From Bacteroidales bacterium UBA1035 (GTDB lineage Bacteria > Bacteroidota > Bacteroidia > Bacteroidales > Dysgonomonadaceae): a DNA stretch of 59,549 nucleotides. Position 1 is the first letter of the stretch. Each line of letters begins with the position of its first letter. This document shows, in pieces, positions 27,756 through 36,914 of this stretch. The translations under genes were made by a program, and so were the position numbers. A model generated the notes under the pieces. The model made no database searches. It saw nothing but the letters and a program-made list of their open reading frames with translations, and was not told where the DNA came from. The stretch spans positions 102,310 to 161,858 of the forward strand of contig DCEG01000005.1 of the NCBI GenBank assembly GCA_002316835.1, written 5' to 3'.

Positions 27756-28350
27756 TTTCTTCGCTCTCACGTCGATTTATTTCGTCACGAAGTTTTGTTG
27801 CGAGCTCATAATCTTCATCTTTTATGGCCTCTTCTAAACGCTTTTTCAGCGCATCTATTTTTATCTCTTCGATATTTTGGGGGATTTCTTCAATCTCAAT
27901 ATCTTTATTCTGAAAATCGGCGGCAAGCACTTCTTTCTCATCAAATACTATTGCCATATTCTGCATGATCGTTTCAGTAGTGAAAATTGGAGAGTTGGTT
28001 CTTAATGCAATGGCAACTGCATCTGAAGTACGGGAATCGATACGGAATTCCTGATTATTTTGACGTAACAGCAATTCAGCGAAAAAAGCGCCATCTTCGA
28101 ATTTATAGATAAAAACTTCTAATAATTCAATGTTTAACGACTTGAAAATATTATACATGAGATCATGAGCTAAAGGCCGGGGCGGAGTCATGTTTTCCAT
28201 TACAATAGCAATGGATTGTGCTTCGGGTGTACCAATCACAATTGGCAAGCGGCGTATGCCGTCTTCTTCGGCAAATATAAGTGCGTAAGCTCCGGCCTGT
28301 ACCTGACTGAATGAGATACCTAGAATGGAGAGTTTTACTTTATTCGTCAC
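27748..28350 (-). CDS. bifunctional nuclease family protein (DUF151) with UVR motif
   Basis: A DUF151/BFN domain (about 1-140, with VKLSILGISFSQ, GAYALIF, LPIVIGTPEAQSIAI and DSRTSDAVAIALR) is followed by a C-terminal UVR/UvrBC-like helical motif (LKKRLEEAIKDEDYELATKLRDE). I chose GTG at 28350, since the family begins close to the VKL strand; the longer frame from 28410 adds about 20 residues without support. DUF151 proteins bind or cut nucleic acids in a few studied cases; the role here is unproven. It heads the nuclease-rsmE-M81-nth run. Confidence 0.87.
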   Translation of the reverse strand: MTNKVKLSILGISFSQVQAGAYALIFAEEDGIRRLPIVIGTPEAQSIAIVMENMTPPRPLAHDLMYNIFKSLNIELLEVFIYKFEDGAFFAELLLRQNNQEFRIDSRTSDAVAIALRTNSPIFTTETIMQNMAIVFDEKEVLAADFQNKDIEIEEIPQNIEEIKIDALKKRLEEAIKDEDYELATKLRDEINRRESEENG

Positions 28351-28494
28351 TATTTTTAATTGTTTATCTGTTATAACATCAAAAATACAATTTTTAAATA
28401 AGAAAAACATTAATAAGTGTATTTTTTTGAAATTTTGAAAATTTATTACTGAATATGAAGAAAATTATTTATCTTTGCACCCACTTTACGACAC

Positions 28495-28569
28495 GGTGGT
28501 TATAGCTCAGTTGGTTAGAGCGACGGATTGTGGTTCCGTAGGTCGCGGGTTCGAATCCCGTTTTCCACC
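28495..28569 (+). tRNA. tRNA-His (GTG)
   Basis: Includes the histidine-specific extra G at -1 (28495). The anticodon stem is ACGGA/TCCGT with loop TTGTGGT, hence anticodon GTG. D stem GCTC/GAGC and T arm GCGGG/CCCGT are normal. The acceptor 5' strand GTGGTTA faces TTTCCAC, leaving two adjacent T-T mismatches at positions 5-68 and 6-67. CCA is not encoded. A TATCTTTG element at 28470-28477 lies upstream. Confidence 0.9.
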
Positions 28570-28618
28570 CGAATACACTGATAATAAGTGTTTTCCTTTC
28601 TTAGATTTGTTTTAGGTA

Positions 28619-28647
28619 ATCACGTATTTTACATACGTGATTTTTTT
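28619..28647. terminator. terminator between tRNA-His and the SpoU methyltransferase gene
   Basis: Perfect 8-bp stem ATCACGTA/TACGTGAT (28619-28626, 28634-28641) and T7. The T run contains the stop codon of the minus-strand gene. Confidence 0.8.
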
Positions 28648-29404
28648 ATTCCTGTATTCTTCTTCGAAACTCAGAACACACAATAGCTGTAGCCACAGCT
28701 ACATTAAGCGATTCTGATGTTTTTGTATCTTGTGGGTAATTAGAAATAAACAGTTTGTTTGTAACGAGTTTCTCTATATCCGAGGAGATTCCCCTGCCTT
28801 CGCTTCCCATCACAATAAATCCTTTATTCGGTAATTCCGTTTTATAAATATTTTCACCTTTCAGGAATGTGCCAAAAACGGGTAACAAATGGTTGTTTCT
28901 TAATAAATCCGTAAGATTTGTATAGTGTACTTTAACTCTGGCAATTGCTCCCATTGTTGCTTGTACGGTTTTTGGGTTATAAATATCTACGGTATCCTCA
29001 GAACAAAAAATATGCTCAATTCCAAACCAATCAGCCAGTCGTACAATAGTACCCATGTTTCCGGGATCCTGAATACCATCGAGGACAAGGTTTAAATTAC
29101 CACTTAGTTTAATTTTTTCAATATCGTATCTGGGTTGATAAAAAACGCCGATAATTTGCGGTGCAGTTTTCAAATTAGATGCTTTTTTTAACTCGTCTGT
29201 TGTGGCTTCAATTATTTCTTCGGCCGATAGAGGTCCCATTTCTTGTAGAACATCGGGTAATCCCACTAAAAGCTGACACCGACAGTTACCAATCAAATCG
29301 GAAACCAGTTTTTTCCCTTCGGCAACAAAAGTTCCATATTCATTCCGATATTTTTTTCCTTTTAAGGATTGAATGTATTTTATTTTGTTTTTACTCAACA
29401 GCAT
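28646..29404 (-). CDS. TrmH/SpoU family RNA 2'-O-methyltransferase
   Basis: A 252-residue SPOUT enzyme. An N-terminal L30e-like RNA-binding domain (about 1-95, KIKYIQSLKGKKYR, FVAEGKKLV) is followed by the knotted methyltransferase domain with the three SpoU motifs: LDGIQDPGNMGTIVR, IVMGSEGRGIS and SESLNVAVATAIV. It modifies rRNA or tRNA ribose; the exact target (RlmB-like or TsnR-like) cannot be assigned. Confidence 0.92.
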   Translation of the reverse strand: MLLSKNKIKYIQSLKGKKYRNEYGTFVAEGKKLVSDLIGNCRCQLLVGLPDVLQEMGPLSAEEIIEATTDELKKASNLKTAPQIIGVFYQPRYDIEKIKLSGNLNLVLDGIQDPGNMGTIVRLADWFGIEHIFCSEDTVDIYNPKTVQATMGAIARVKVHYTNLTDLLRNNHLLPVFGTFLKGENIYKTELPNKGFIVMGSEGRGISSDIEKLVTNKLFISNYPQDTKTSESLNVAVATAIVCSEFRRRIQE

Positions 29405-29636
29405 TCCTTGTATTTTAGAACGTTACAAAGGTACTTATATAAATTAAAAAACTACCTGATAAAATGAAAACTCTTTTCGTGAAAAGTAGACGGACAAAAG
29501 ACAAATATCTAGCAAATCATGTAAATTTACTCCTTTTTGTTTTTAAAAAAATGTATCTTTGTGTCATAAGTTATATGTAAACTTTACTTCAAAAAGAATT
29601 TGAAACAGATATACAAAAATAAATTTTTCTAATCTT

Positions 29637-31658
29637 ATGAATGATAGCGTATTAATGAACAAAGCTGCCGATAATATTCGTATTTTATCGGCGTCAATGG
29701 TGGAGAAAGCAAAATCCGGGCATCCCGGCGGACCAATGGGTGGAGCCGATTTTATCAATGTCCTTTACTCTGAATTTTTGGAATACGACCCGGAGAATCC
29801 CAAATGGGAAGGTCGCGATCGATTTTTTCTCGATGCCGGACACATGTCACCAATGCTTTATTCGGTTTTATGTTTGAGTGGAAAGTTTTCGTTAGAAGAC
29901 ATTAAAAATTTCAGACAGTGGGGTAGTCCCACACCCGGACATCCTGAATTGGATATTGAGCGTGGAATAGAAAATACTTCCGGTCCACTTGGACAAGGAC
30001 ACGCTTACGGTGCCGGTGCTGCTGTGGCGGCAAAATTTCTAAAAGCCAGACTGGGAGATGGAATTGATCACACCATATATTCTTACATTACAGATGGCGG
30101 TGTTCAGGAAGAAATCTCACAAGGTGTAGGGCGTCTTGCCGGACACTTGGGGTTGAATAACTTAATTATGTTTTACGATTCCAACGATATCCAGCTCTCA
30201 ACTACTACTGATGCCGTAACAAGCGAAGATGTAGCCAAAAAGTACGAAGCCTGGAACTGGAAAGTTATCACGATTGATGGAAACAACGTGGCAGAAATTC
30301 GCAAAGCTTTAACTGAAGCTAAAGCCGAAAAAGAGCGCCCTACACTTATTATCGGAAACACCGTGATGGGACGTGGCGCGTTGGCAGCCGATTGCACATC
30401 GTTTGAATGCCAGGTTTCTACACACGGACAACCGTTGAGTGCTGCCGGAGCTGATTTTGCTCAGACCATTAAAAATTTGGGTGGCAACCCCGAAAATCCT
30501 TTCGTAATTTTTCCTGAAGCAGCAGCACTTTACGATAAAAGGAAAAAGGAATTGAAAGAGATTGTTGCTGCCAAAAAAGCAAAACAAAACGATTGGGCTA
30601 ATGCTAATCCGGAGCTTGCTGCAAAAAAACAAAAATGGTTTGCACGCGAATTGCCCGAGATTGATTGGGCCTCTATCGTTCAAAAACCCGATAATGCAAC
30701 GCGTGCCGCATCGGCAACAGTATTGGGAGTTCTGGCACAAAAAGTGGAAAATATGATTGTTGCTTCTGCTGATTTATCGAATTCCGATAAAACAGACGGA
30801 TTCCTGAAATATACGAAAGCTTTTGAAAAAGGTGATTTCTCAGGTTCATTCTTTCAGGCCGGAGTAGCTGAGTTTACCATGTCAGCAATGTGCATCGGGA
30901 TGAGTTTGCACGGTGGAGTAATTCCTGCATGCGGCACTTTTTTCGCTTTCTCAGATTATATGAAGCCTGCAATTCGTGTAGCTGCATTGATGGGAACACC
31001 TGCAATTTTCGTTTGGACCCACGACGCTTTCCGCGTTGGAGAAGACGGGCCCACGCATCAACCTGTTGAACAGGAAGCACAAATCCGTTTGTTGGAAAAA
31101 TTACAAAATCACCACGGACACAACTCAATGTTGGTTCTTCGACCGGCAGATGTAAATGAAACTACCGTTGCCTGGAAATTAGCATTGGAAAATGCTCACA
31201 CACCCACAGGACTGATTTTGTCGAGACAGAATATCAACAATCTCCCGAAATCCGGTTATCAGGAAGCTTTGCAGGCAAAAAAAGGAGCTTACGTGGTACA
31301 GGAAGACGAAAACTACGATGTAATATTGCTGGCATCAGGATCTGAGGTTTCCACACTTGTTGAAGGTGCCGAATTGCTGAAAGCTGATGGTGTAAAAACA
31401 CGAATAGTTTCTGTTCCTTCTGAAGGATTGTTCCGCAGCCAATCAAAAGAATATCAGGAATCTGTTTTGCCCAAAGGCAAAAAGAAATTTGGATTGACAG
31501 CCGGACTTTCTGTAACACTGGAAGGATTAGTTGGTGCGGATGGTGAAGTTTGGGGAATGAACTCTTTTGGATTTTCAGCGCCATATAAAGTTTTAGACGA
31601 AAAACTGGGTTACACCGGTAAAAATGTGTATGAACAAGTAAAAAAATTACTTAAATAA
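29637..31658 (+). CDS. tkt: transketolase
   Basis: A thiamine-diphosphate enzyme of the non-oxidative pentose phosphate pathway. The 673-residue chain begins with the SGHPGGPMG substrate/ThDP loop. It carries HPELD, GPLGQGHAYGAG and DGGVQEEISQG. The pyrimidine-binding half starts near 350 (ASADLSNSDKT), with the HDAFRVGEDGPTHQPVEQ signature. A TATCTTTG element at 29554-29561 is a likely promoter box. rpiB follows in the same direction, grouping two steps of one pathway. Confidence 0.97.
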   Translation: MNDSVLMNKAADNIRILSASMVEKAKSGHPGGPMGGADFINVLYSEFLEYDPENPKWEGRDRFFLDAGHMSPMLYSVLCLSGKFSLEDIKNFRQWGSPTPGHPELDIERGIENTSGPLGQGHAYGAGAAVAAKFLKARLGDGIDHTIYSYITDGGVQEEISQGVGRLAGHLGLNNLIMFYDSNDIQLSTTTDAVTSEDVAKKYEAWNWKVITIDGNNVAEIRKALTEAKAEKERPTLIIGNTVMGRGALAADCTSFECQVSTHGQPLSAAGADFAQTIKNLGGNPENPFVIFPEAAALYDKRKKELKEIVAAKKAKQNDWANANPELAAKKQKWFARELPEIDWASIVQKPDNATRAASATVLGVLAQKVENMIVASADLSNSDKTDGFLKYTKAFEKGDFSGSFFQAGVAEFTMSAMCIGMSLHGGVIPACGTFFAFSDYMKPAIRVAALMGTPAIFVWTHDAFRVGEDGPTHQPVEQEAQIRLLEKLQNHHGHNSMLVLRPADVNETTVAWKLALENAHTPTGLILSRQNINNLPKSGYQEALQAKKGAYVVQEDENYDVILLASGSEVSTLVEGAELLKADGVKTRIVSVPSEGLFRSQSKEYQESVLPKGKKKFGLTAGLSVTLEGLVGADGEVWGMNSFGFSAPYKVLDEKLGYTGKNVYEQVKKLLK

Positions 31659-31672
31659 ATTTTCCGTTTGAA

Positions 31673-31709
31673 GTTTGGCGTTTAATGTTCTGAACGCCAA
31701 ACATTAAAC
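31673..31709 (+). repeat. overlapping inverted repeats between tkt and rpiB
   Basis: Two pairs share sequence. GTTTGGCGTT (31673-31682) pairs with AACGCCAAAC (31693-31702), and GTTTAATGTT (31680-31689) pairs with AACATTAAAC (31700-31709). Only one can form at a time, and no U tract follows, so this is not a simple terminator. Confidence 0.6.
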
Positions 31710-31728
31710 ATCAAACATCAAATGTATC

Positions 31729-32184
31729 ATGTCTTTATTCGATAATACTGTAAAACCTATAGGGTTAGCTTCAGATCACGCGGGTTTCGAAGCCAAACAA
31801 ATTGTTATTAAGCTATTGAAAGAAAAAGGAATACCTTTCAAGGATTTCGGAGCGTATTCAGAAGAAAGTTCTGATTATGCTGATTTTGCTCATCCCTTAG
31901 CCAATGCCATCGAGAAGGGAGAATGTTATCCGGGTATTGCCAGTTGCGGTTCCGGCAATGGTATTAACATGACATTGAATAAACATCAGGGTATTCGTTC
32001 GGCGTTATGCTGGAATAAAGATATAGCTCAATTGGCACGTGCGCATAACGATGCTAATATTCTCGCTCTCCCGGGACGATTTGTGAACGAAGAGGAAATT
32101 TACGAGATTCTGGTTGCTTTTTTGAATACACCGTTCGAAGGTGGACGTCACGAAAGAAGAATCAACAAGATCGCTTGCGGATAA
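31729..32184 (+). CDS. rpiB: ribose 5-phosphate isomerase B
   Basis: Interconverts ribose 5-phosphate and ribulose 5-phosphate. The 151-residue LacAB/RpiB-fold protein has D16-H17 (ASDHAGFE) and the catalytic C73 in ASCGSGNGI, plus NDANILALPGRF. It follows tkt by 70 bases, consistent with joint expression of the non-oxidative pentose phosphate branch. Confidence 0.96.
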   Translation: MSLFDNTVKPIGLASDHAGFEAKQIVIKLLKEKGIPFKDFGAYSEESSDYADFAHPLANAIEKGECYPGIASCGSGNGINMTLNKHQGIRSALCWNKDIAQLARAHNDANILALPGRFVNEEEIYEILVAFLNTPFEGGRHERRINKIACG

Positions 32185-32201
32185 GAGTTTAATCTATCTA
32201 A

Positions 32202-33011
32202 ATGCCAATGGCAAAAAGAAAGCGGGCTCGGCGTAGCCAAAGGAAGAGACTGAAAATCAGTAAAAAAGGACAAAGAGTTGTTCAGCTGATTGCAGTTTCA
32301 TTTACCATTCTTTTTGCCATTGGCATTTTTTATTTTATCAATTACTCAAAGAAAGAGCTATTTCATTCTTTCGACAATCCGCCTTTTTCTCAAAAATATA
32401 CCGTACGTGGGGTAGATGTCTCGCACCATAATTCTTACATCAATTGGGAAAAACTTCGGGAAGAGAATATTACATTCGCTTACCTGAAATCAACCGAAGG
32501 CTCAAACCACAAAGACAGGGATTATAAGAGGAACTATAAAGTAATAAAAGATGCCGGTTTAAGGGTGGGGACATATCATTTTTACACGTTTGGAAGAGAC
32601 GGTAAAAAACAGGCACAGCATTTTATAAGAAACTCTATTGTGAGATCCGGTGATTTAATTCCGGCAATAGATGTAGAGCATTCTGCTATCAATCGACCTT
32701 GTAATGATAAAGAGTCATACGATAAAATGATAAAAGAATTAAAAAATCTTGAATCTGCTCTAATAAAACAATATGGGAAACGCCCGGTTATATATACCAA
32801 CAAAGAATGTTACCGAATGTACATTAAAGGTAACTTCCCTGATAATCCTCTATGGATCTGTGACCTGCATGATGAACCGGGTAACGGATACAAAAACTGG
32901 GCAATTTGGCAGTTTTCTCACTCAGGAAAAATAAATGGAGTAGTAAATGATATCGATCTGAATTATTACCGTAACTCGTTTGATGAGTTCAAAACACTTT
33001 TACTGCCTTAA
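32202..33011 (+). CDS. membrane-anchored GH25 lysozyme-like muramidase
   Basis: GH25 enzymes cut the MurNAc-GlcNAc bond of peptidoglycan. A Lys/Arg-rich N-terminus (about 1-27) precedes one transmembrane helix (about 28-48), so the catalytic domain is held on the periplasmic side. GH25 signatures are D72 in GVDVSHHN and the D157/E159 pair in PAIDVEHS, with AYLKSTEG and YHFYTFGRDG. Total length is 269 residues. It is 17 bases downstream of rpiB and probably cotranscribed. Confidence 0.92.
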   Translation: MPMAKRKRARRSQRKRLKISKKGQRVVQLIAVSFTILFAIGIFYFINYSKKELFHSFDNPPFSQKYTVRGVDVSHHNSYINWEKLREENITFAYLKSTEGSNHKDRDYKRNYKVIKDAGLRVGTYHFYTFGRDGKKQAQHFIRNSIVRSGDLIPAIDVEHSAINRPCNDKESYDKMIKELKNLESALIKQYGKRPVIYTNKECYRMYIKGNFPDNPLWICDLHDEPGNGYKNWAIWQFSHSGKINGVVNDIDLNYYRNSFDEFKTLLLP

Positions 33012-33012
33012 A

Positions 33013-33234
33013 ATGATTCGGAGTAAAAGAAATAAGAGAAAAATAGACCAAATAAAAACTTTATCAATTGTTTCGACAACAATAGAAAATCCGAAAAATA
33101 CCATAAACGGCGAAGAACTTATAATCCCGGTTGAAATCGAATCTTGTATGTGTCTTGAACTTATTTCTGCAACAGACCCTATGCTTTATAAATCTAAAGG
33201 GGAAATTACTAAGAGAGATTGTATTAAAAAATAA
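33013..33234 (+). CDS. small hypothetical protein, uncertain
   Basis: A 73-residue frame with ATG at 33013, one base after the GH25 stop. The N-terminus is basic and no signal is seen. No family is recognised. The close spacing supports translation, but composition is not clearly coding. The frame continues upstream into the GH25 gene (ATG 32980), which I regard as less likely. Confidence 0.35.
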   Translation: MIRSKRNKRKIDQIKTLSIVSTTIENPKNTINGEELIIPVEIESCMCLELISATDPMLYKSKGEITKRDCIKK

Positions 33235-33368
33235 ACTACCTTTGTTAACTCATGACGAGAATAAAGTTTCATTTTCGTGTAAAAAACTAATAATTTAAAT
33301 AGTCGTGTTCAAATTACTGTTGTCGGTCATGAAAAGCCCTTATTGTAAATTAAAAAGCTTTGGATAAT

Positions 33369-34385
33369 ATGACATTCCCAAAAATAAAATACATATCGCT
33401 CATGTTTTTTTCATTCATTATCTTTTCAGGATGTGAAGATAATATGAGCTTCAATAATGATCCGCGTGGAAACTTTGATGCACTTTGGACAATTCTTGAT
33501 GAAAATTATTGTTTTTTTGATTATAAAGAAATTGACTGGGATGCAGTTTATCAGGAATACAGCCCACGGGTGAAAAATGGTATGGGAGACTACGCTCTTT
33601 TCAAACTGATGAGCGAAATGTTGTCAGAGTTGAAGGATGGACACGTAAATTTGATTGCTTCGCACGATATATCACGTTACTGGAGCTGGACCGAAGATTT
33701 CCCCTTGAATTTTGACCCTAATATCCAAAAAAAATATCTTGAGAGAGATTATTCTATTGCCGGCGGTATGTACTATAAAATTTTGGATGACAATGTCGGA
33801 TACATTTATTACGGTAGCTTTTCAAACGATATCGGAGATGGAAATATGTCGCAGATATTGAGTCAAATGGCTATTTGCAAAGGAATTATAATTGATGTCC
33901 GCAATAATGGAGGTGGGAGTTTAACCAACGTAGAACGTATAGCTTCGCGATTTTTTAATGAAAAAACACTCGTAGGATATATTTCTCACAAAACAGGTAA
34001 AGGACATTCAGACTTTTCCGATTTTTATCCGAAATATGTAGAAAGCTACGATAAAATAAGATATCAAAAACCGGTAGCGGTTCTCACCAATAGAAGTTGC
34101 TACAGTGCTACCAACGATTTTGTAAACGTAATGAAACACGCACCAAATGCCACTGTCATCGGAGATAAGAGCGGTGGTGGAAGCGGATTGCCTTTTTCAT
34201 CTGAATTGCCGAACGGTTGGTCTATCAGATTTTCGGCTTCGCCGATGTATAATGTCGACAAGGAACATATCGAATTTGGTATCGATCCCGACATTTACGT
34301 TTCTATGACCGAAAGCGATAAATCAAGAGGAAAAGACACCATTATAGAGAAAGCGAGAGAAGTTATCAACTCAGCAAGCAAATAA
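33369..34385 (+). CDS. S41 family peptidase, lipoprotein
   Basis: A tail-specific-protease-like serine peptidase. ATG 33369 gives lipobox IFSGC (Cys at 22). The N-terminal helical part (about 30-130) includes LKDGHVNL. The S41 core (about 135-320) has DVRNNGGGS and the nucleophile S246 in NRSCYSATNDF. At 338 residues it lacks a clear PDZ domain, like many Bacteroidetes lipoprotein S41 enzymes. TACCTTTG at 33237-33244 may be its promoter box. It converges on the acyl-CoA synthetase gene with only 6 bases between stops. Confidence 0.88.
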   Translation: MTFPKIKYISLMFFSFIIFSGCEDNMSFNNDPRGNFDALWTILDENYCFFDYKEIDWDAVYQEYSPRVKNGMGDYALFKLMSEMLSELKDGHVNLIASHDISRYWSWTEDFPLNFDPNIQKKYLERDYSIAGGMYYKILDDNVGYIYYGSFSNDIGDGNMSQILSQMAICKGIIIDVRNNGGGSLTNVERIASRFFNEKTLVGYISHKTGKGHSDFSDFYPKYVESYDKIRYQKPVAVLTNRSCYSATNDFVNVMKHAPNATVIGDKSGGGSGLPFSSELPNGWSIRFSASPMYNVDKEHIEFGIDPDIYVSMTESDKSRGKDTIIEKAREVINSASK

Positions 34386-34391
34386 CAAGTC

Positions 34392-36041
34392 TTACACAAT
34401 CTCAATCCCATGTGCTTCGCACATTTCCAATGCCATTTCACGTAAGCGGAATTTTTGTATTTTACCGCTTCCCGTCATTGGAAACTGCTTTATAAAGAAT
34501 ACATATCTCGGAATTTTGTATCGGGCAATATGATCTTTACAAAAGTCGCGAACATCTTCACGTGTAAGTTCTTTACCATCTTTGAGAATAATGAAAGCAC
34601 CCACGTCTTCCCCATATTTGGGCGATGCAATTGCAACCACCTGAACATCTTTAACTTCAGGCATTTTATAAAGGTAGTCTTCCACTTCTTTCGGAGAAAT
34701 ATTCTCTCCGCCGCGGATAATCATATCTTTTATTCTTCCCGTGATACGATAGTTTCCGTTTTCATCTTTAACACCCAAATCACCCGAATGCAAATAACCG
34801 TTGGTATCAATTACCTGAGCTGTTGCTTCCGGATTCTTGTAGTAACCTTTCATCACGTTATAACCACGACTACACATTTCGCCTTCCACACCAACCGGGC
34901 ACTCCTCTCCTGTAGCAGGATCAAGTACTTTAACATCGGTAAATTCATAAGCACGCCCAACGGTTGTACAGCGAACTTCAAAAGAATCATCAACACGAGT
35001 TTGCGTCATTCCCGGTGAGGTTTCAGTTAATCCGTAAACGCTGGTGATATCCATGAACATTTTCTCGTTTACTTGCTTCATTAACTCTATCGGACAAAGA
35101 GATCCGGCCATAATTCCTGTTCGTAAAGAACTCATATCGAACAGTGAAAACATAGGGTGATTCAATTCGGCAATAAACATGGTTGGAACACCGTGCAGGA
35201 CAGTACAGCGTTCTTTATGGACAGATGCAAGAACCAATAACGGATCGAACCTTTCTACCATCACCTGTGTGCTTCCGTGCGTGAGACAACACATGGTAGC
35301 CAAAACCACACCGAAACAATGAAATAAAGGAACACAAATGCAACATTTATCTTCTGCCGTGAATTTCATATGTATACCGGTGAGGTAACCGTTGTTGGCA
35401 ATATTGTGATGGCTGAGCATTACACCTTTAGGAAATCCTGTTGTTCCCGATGTGTACTGCATATTTACGATATCGTGACAGCTTGTTTGATTTCTTAAAG
35501 ACCAAAATTCATCTTTTGAGCGGCTTGACCCCACTAATAGTAATTCAGCAGTGTTGTACATTCCACGAAACTTTTCTTGTCCGATATAAACAACGTTTCT
35601 CATTTCGGGAAAGCGTTCGCTTTTTAGTTTTCCGCGCTGTGTAGTCCTTAATTCCGGAAGAAGTTCATAAATCATATCGATATAATCGCTGCCGGGAATT
35701 CCTTCGGTTAAGCAAAGCGTGTGCATATCTGAATTTTTTAAAACAAAAGCCAGTTCTTCGGTTTTGTAGTTAGTATTTACCGTAACGGCAATTGCTCCAA
35801 TTTTAGCCGTAGCATAAAGCACCGTCAGCCAATCGGGAACATTTTGCGCCCAGATTCCCACATTTGTACCGCGGGTAACGCCTATAGATAATAGTCCGTT
35901 AGCCATATTATTCACACGTTCATCGAAAGTCTTCCATGTGAAGCGAAGGTTTCGATCGGAATACACAATATATTCTTTATCAGGTGTTTTGTCAGCCCAA
36001 TATTCTAACCAGTCGCCTAAAGTTTTATCAAAAAGTTGCAT
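34392..36041 (-). CDS. AMP-binding acyl-CoA synthetase
   Basis: Activates a carboxylic acid to its acyl-CoA through an acyl-adenylate. With the start at ATG 36041 (MQLFDKTLGDWLEYWA) it has 549 residues; the longer frame runs into the upstream regulator gene. Motifs are the P-loop YTSGTTGFPKGVM, TSVYGLTETSPG, GYLHSGDLG and the C-terminal K in PMTGSGKIQK. It is probably specific for medium- or long-chain fatty acids (family inference). It lies 10 bases after the XRE-cupin gene, so the two are likely coexpressed. Confidence 0.93.
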   Translation of the reverse strand: MQLFDKTLGDWLEYWADKTPDKEYIVYSDRNLRFTWKTFDERVNNMANGLLSIGVTRGTNVGIWAQNVPDWLTVLYATAKIGAIAVTVNTNYKTEELAFVLKNSDMHTLCLTEGIPGSDYIDMIYELLPELRTTQRGKLKSERFPEMRNVVYIGQEKFRGMYNTAELLLVGSSRSKDEFWSLRNQTSCHDIVNMQYTSGTTGFPKGVMLSHHNIANNGYLTGIHMKFTAEDKCCICVPLFHCFGVVLATMCCLTHGSTQVMVERFDPLLVLASVHKERCTVLHGVPTMFIAELNHPMFSLFDMSSLRTGIMAGSLCPIELMKQVNEKMFMDITSVYGLTETSPGMTQTRVDDSFEVRCTTVGRAYEFTDVKVLDPATGEECPVGVEGEMCSRGYNVMKGYYKNPEATAQVIDTNGYLHSGDLGVKDENGNYRITGRIKDMIIRGGENISPKEVEDYLYKMPEVKDVQVVAIASPKYGEDVGAFIILKDGKELTREDVRDFCKDHIARYKIPRYVFFIKQFPMTGSGKIQKFRLREMALEMCEAHGIEIV

Positions 36042-36051
36042 AAAAGATAGT

Positions 36052-36618
36052 TTAATTAGGAGTATAAACAACGGCAAGAACCTGTGCTGATTCATTGTTG
36101 GCTGATGTCACTAAATGATCAACAATAGAGTCGTAGTAAATGCTTTCACCGGTATTTAAAACAAATTTATCCAGTCCGTACAGAACGGCAATTGATCCCT
36201 TCAGTACATACAAAAATTCTTCCCCTTCGTGTGAGGAAGGATTCATCTTGGTTGCATCGGAAGGTTTTATTTCGATAAGGAACGGCTCCATATGTCTGCC
36301 TGACTTACTTGCTGCCAAAGAAAAGAAATCGATGTGTGAATTATCGTTGGTTAAATGGCTGGTGAAAGTTACCGGATGCGATTGTTGTGTATTTCTATTG
36401 ATTACCGGGCCTATGTTTTCGTTATCGTCCAGAAATGTTCCTAATCTGACCCCCAAGGCTCTGGAAATCTTGATTAACGACGATAGTGAAGGTATTTTTT
36501 CACTATCAAAAACAAACTCGATCTGTTTTACCGTCAAACCTGCATTTTCTGCCAATTCTTTCGCCGATATATTTTTGTCGGCACACAAGATTTTTATTTT
36601 CTCTGTTACTGGATTCAT
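36052..36618 (-). CDS. XRE-family regulator with C-terminal cupin
   Basis: A 188-residue transcription factor. A helix-turn-helix (about 5-62, with SAKELAENAGLTVKQIEFVF and SLSSLIKISRALGV) is followed by a cupin sensor domain (about 110-186, with SSHEGEEFLYVLKGS and ILNTGE-like VLNTGESIYY). This layout is common next to acyl-CoA synthetases in Bacteroidetes, where it probably senses a metabolite of that enzyme and regulates the pair. No operator is obvious in the AT-rich upstream region. Confidence 0.9.
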   Translation of the reverse strand: MNPVTEKIKILCADKNISAKELAENAGLTVKQIEFVFDSEKIPSLSSLIKISRALGVRLGTFLDDNENIGPVINRNTQQSHPVTFTSHLTNDNSHIDFFSLAASKSGRHMEPFLIEIKPSDATKMNPSSHEGEEFLYVLKGSIAVLYGLDKFVLNTGESIYYDSIVDHLVTSANNESAQVLAVVYTPN

Positions 36619-36844
36619 AGATTTCTCAAATAAATTTTTATTTTTCGGGCACGAAATTACAAAAGTATTACAATATTGGCAAATATAATTTCAAAATGAT
36701 ATGTAAATTTAAATATTACAATTATTATGAAACATATTTCACTTTATATGCTACAAACATTCTAATTAGCTAAAAATACGTTATCTGTTATTTATTTTAC
36801 TTTTTTTTGTACCTTTGTTGCTTCGAAAAAAAATAGTTGGTCTC

Positions 36845-36905
36845 AATTAAAAAGAATAATCATTTTTAATTAATGTTGAGAGTGATTTAATTCGCTCTCT
36901 TTTAT
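36845..36905 (+). promoter_or_regulatory. yidC leader with two hairpins, the second terminator-like
   Basis: A likely -7 box TACCTTTG is at 36810-36817. The leader holds AATTAAAAA (36845-36853) with TTTTTAATT (36863-36871), then GAGAGTG (36878-36884) with CGCTCTC (36893-36899) followed by TTTTTATT. The second hairpin ends about 10 bases before the yidC ATG, so it may attenuate transcription or mark the end of an upstream transcript. Confidence 0.5.
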
Positions 36906-36914
36906 TGTGTTAGA

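Noticed and set aside
33360..34385. TTG start of the S41 peptidase three codons upstream
   Set aside because: ATG 33369 gives the same lipoprotein signal and is the more usual start.
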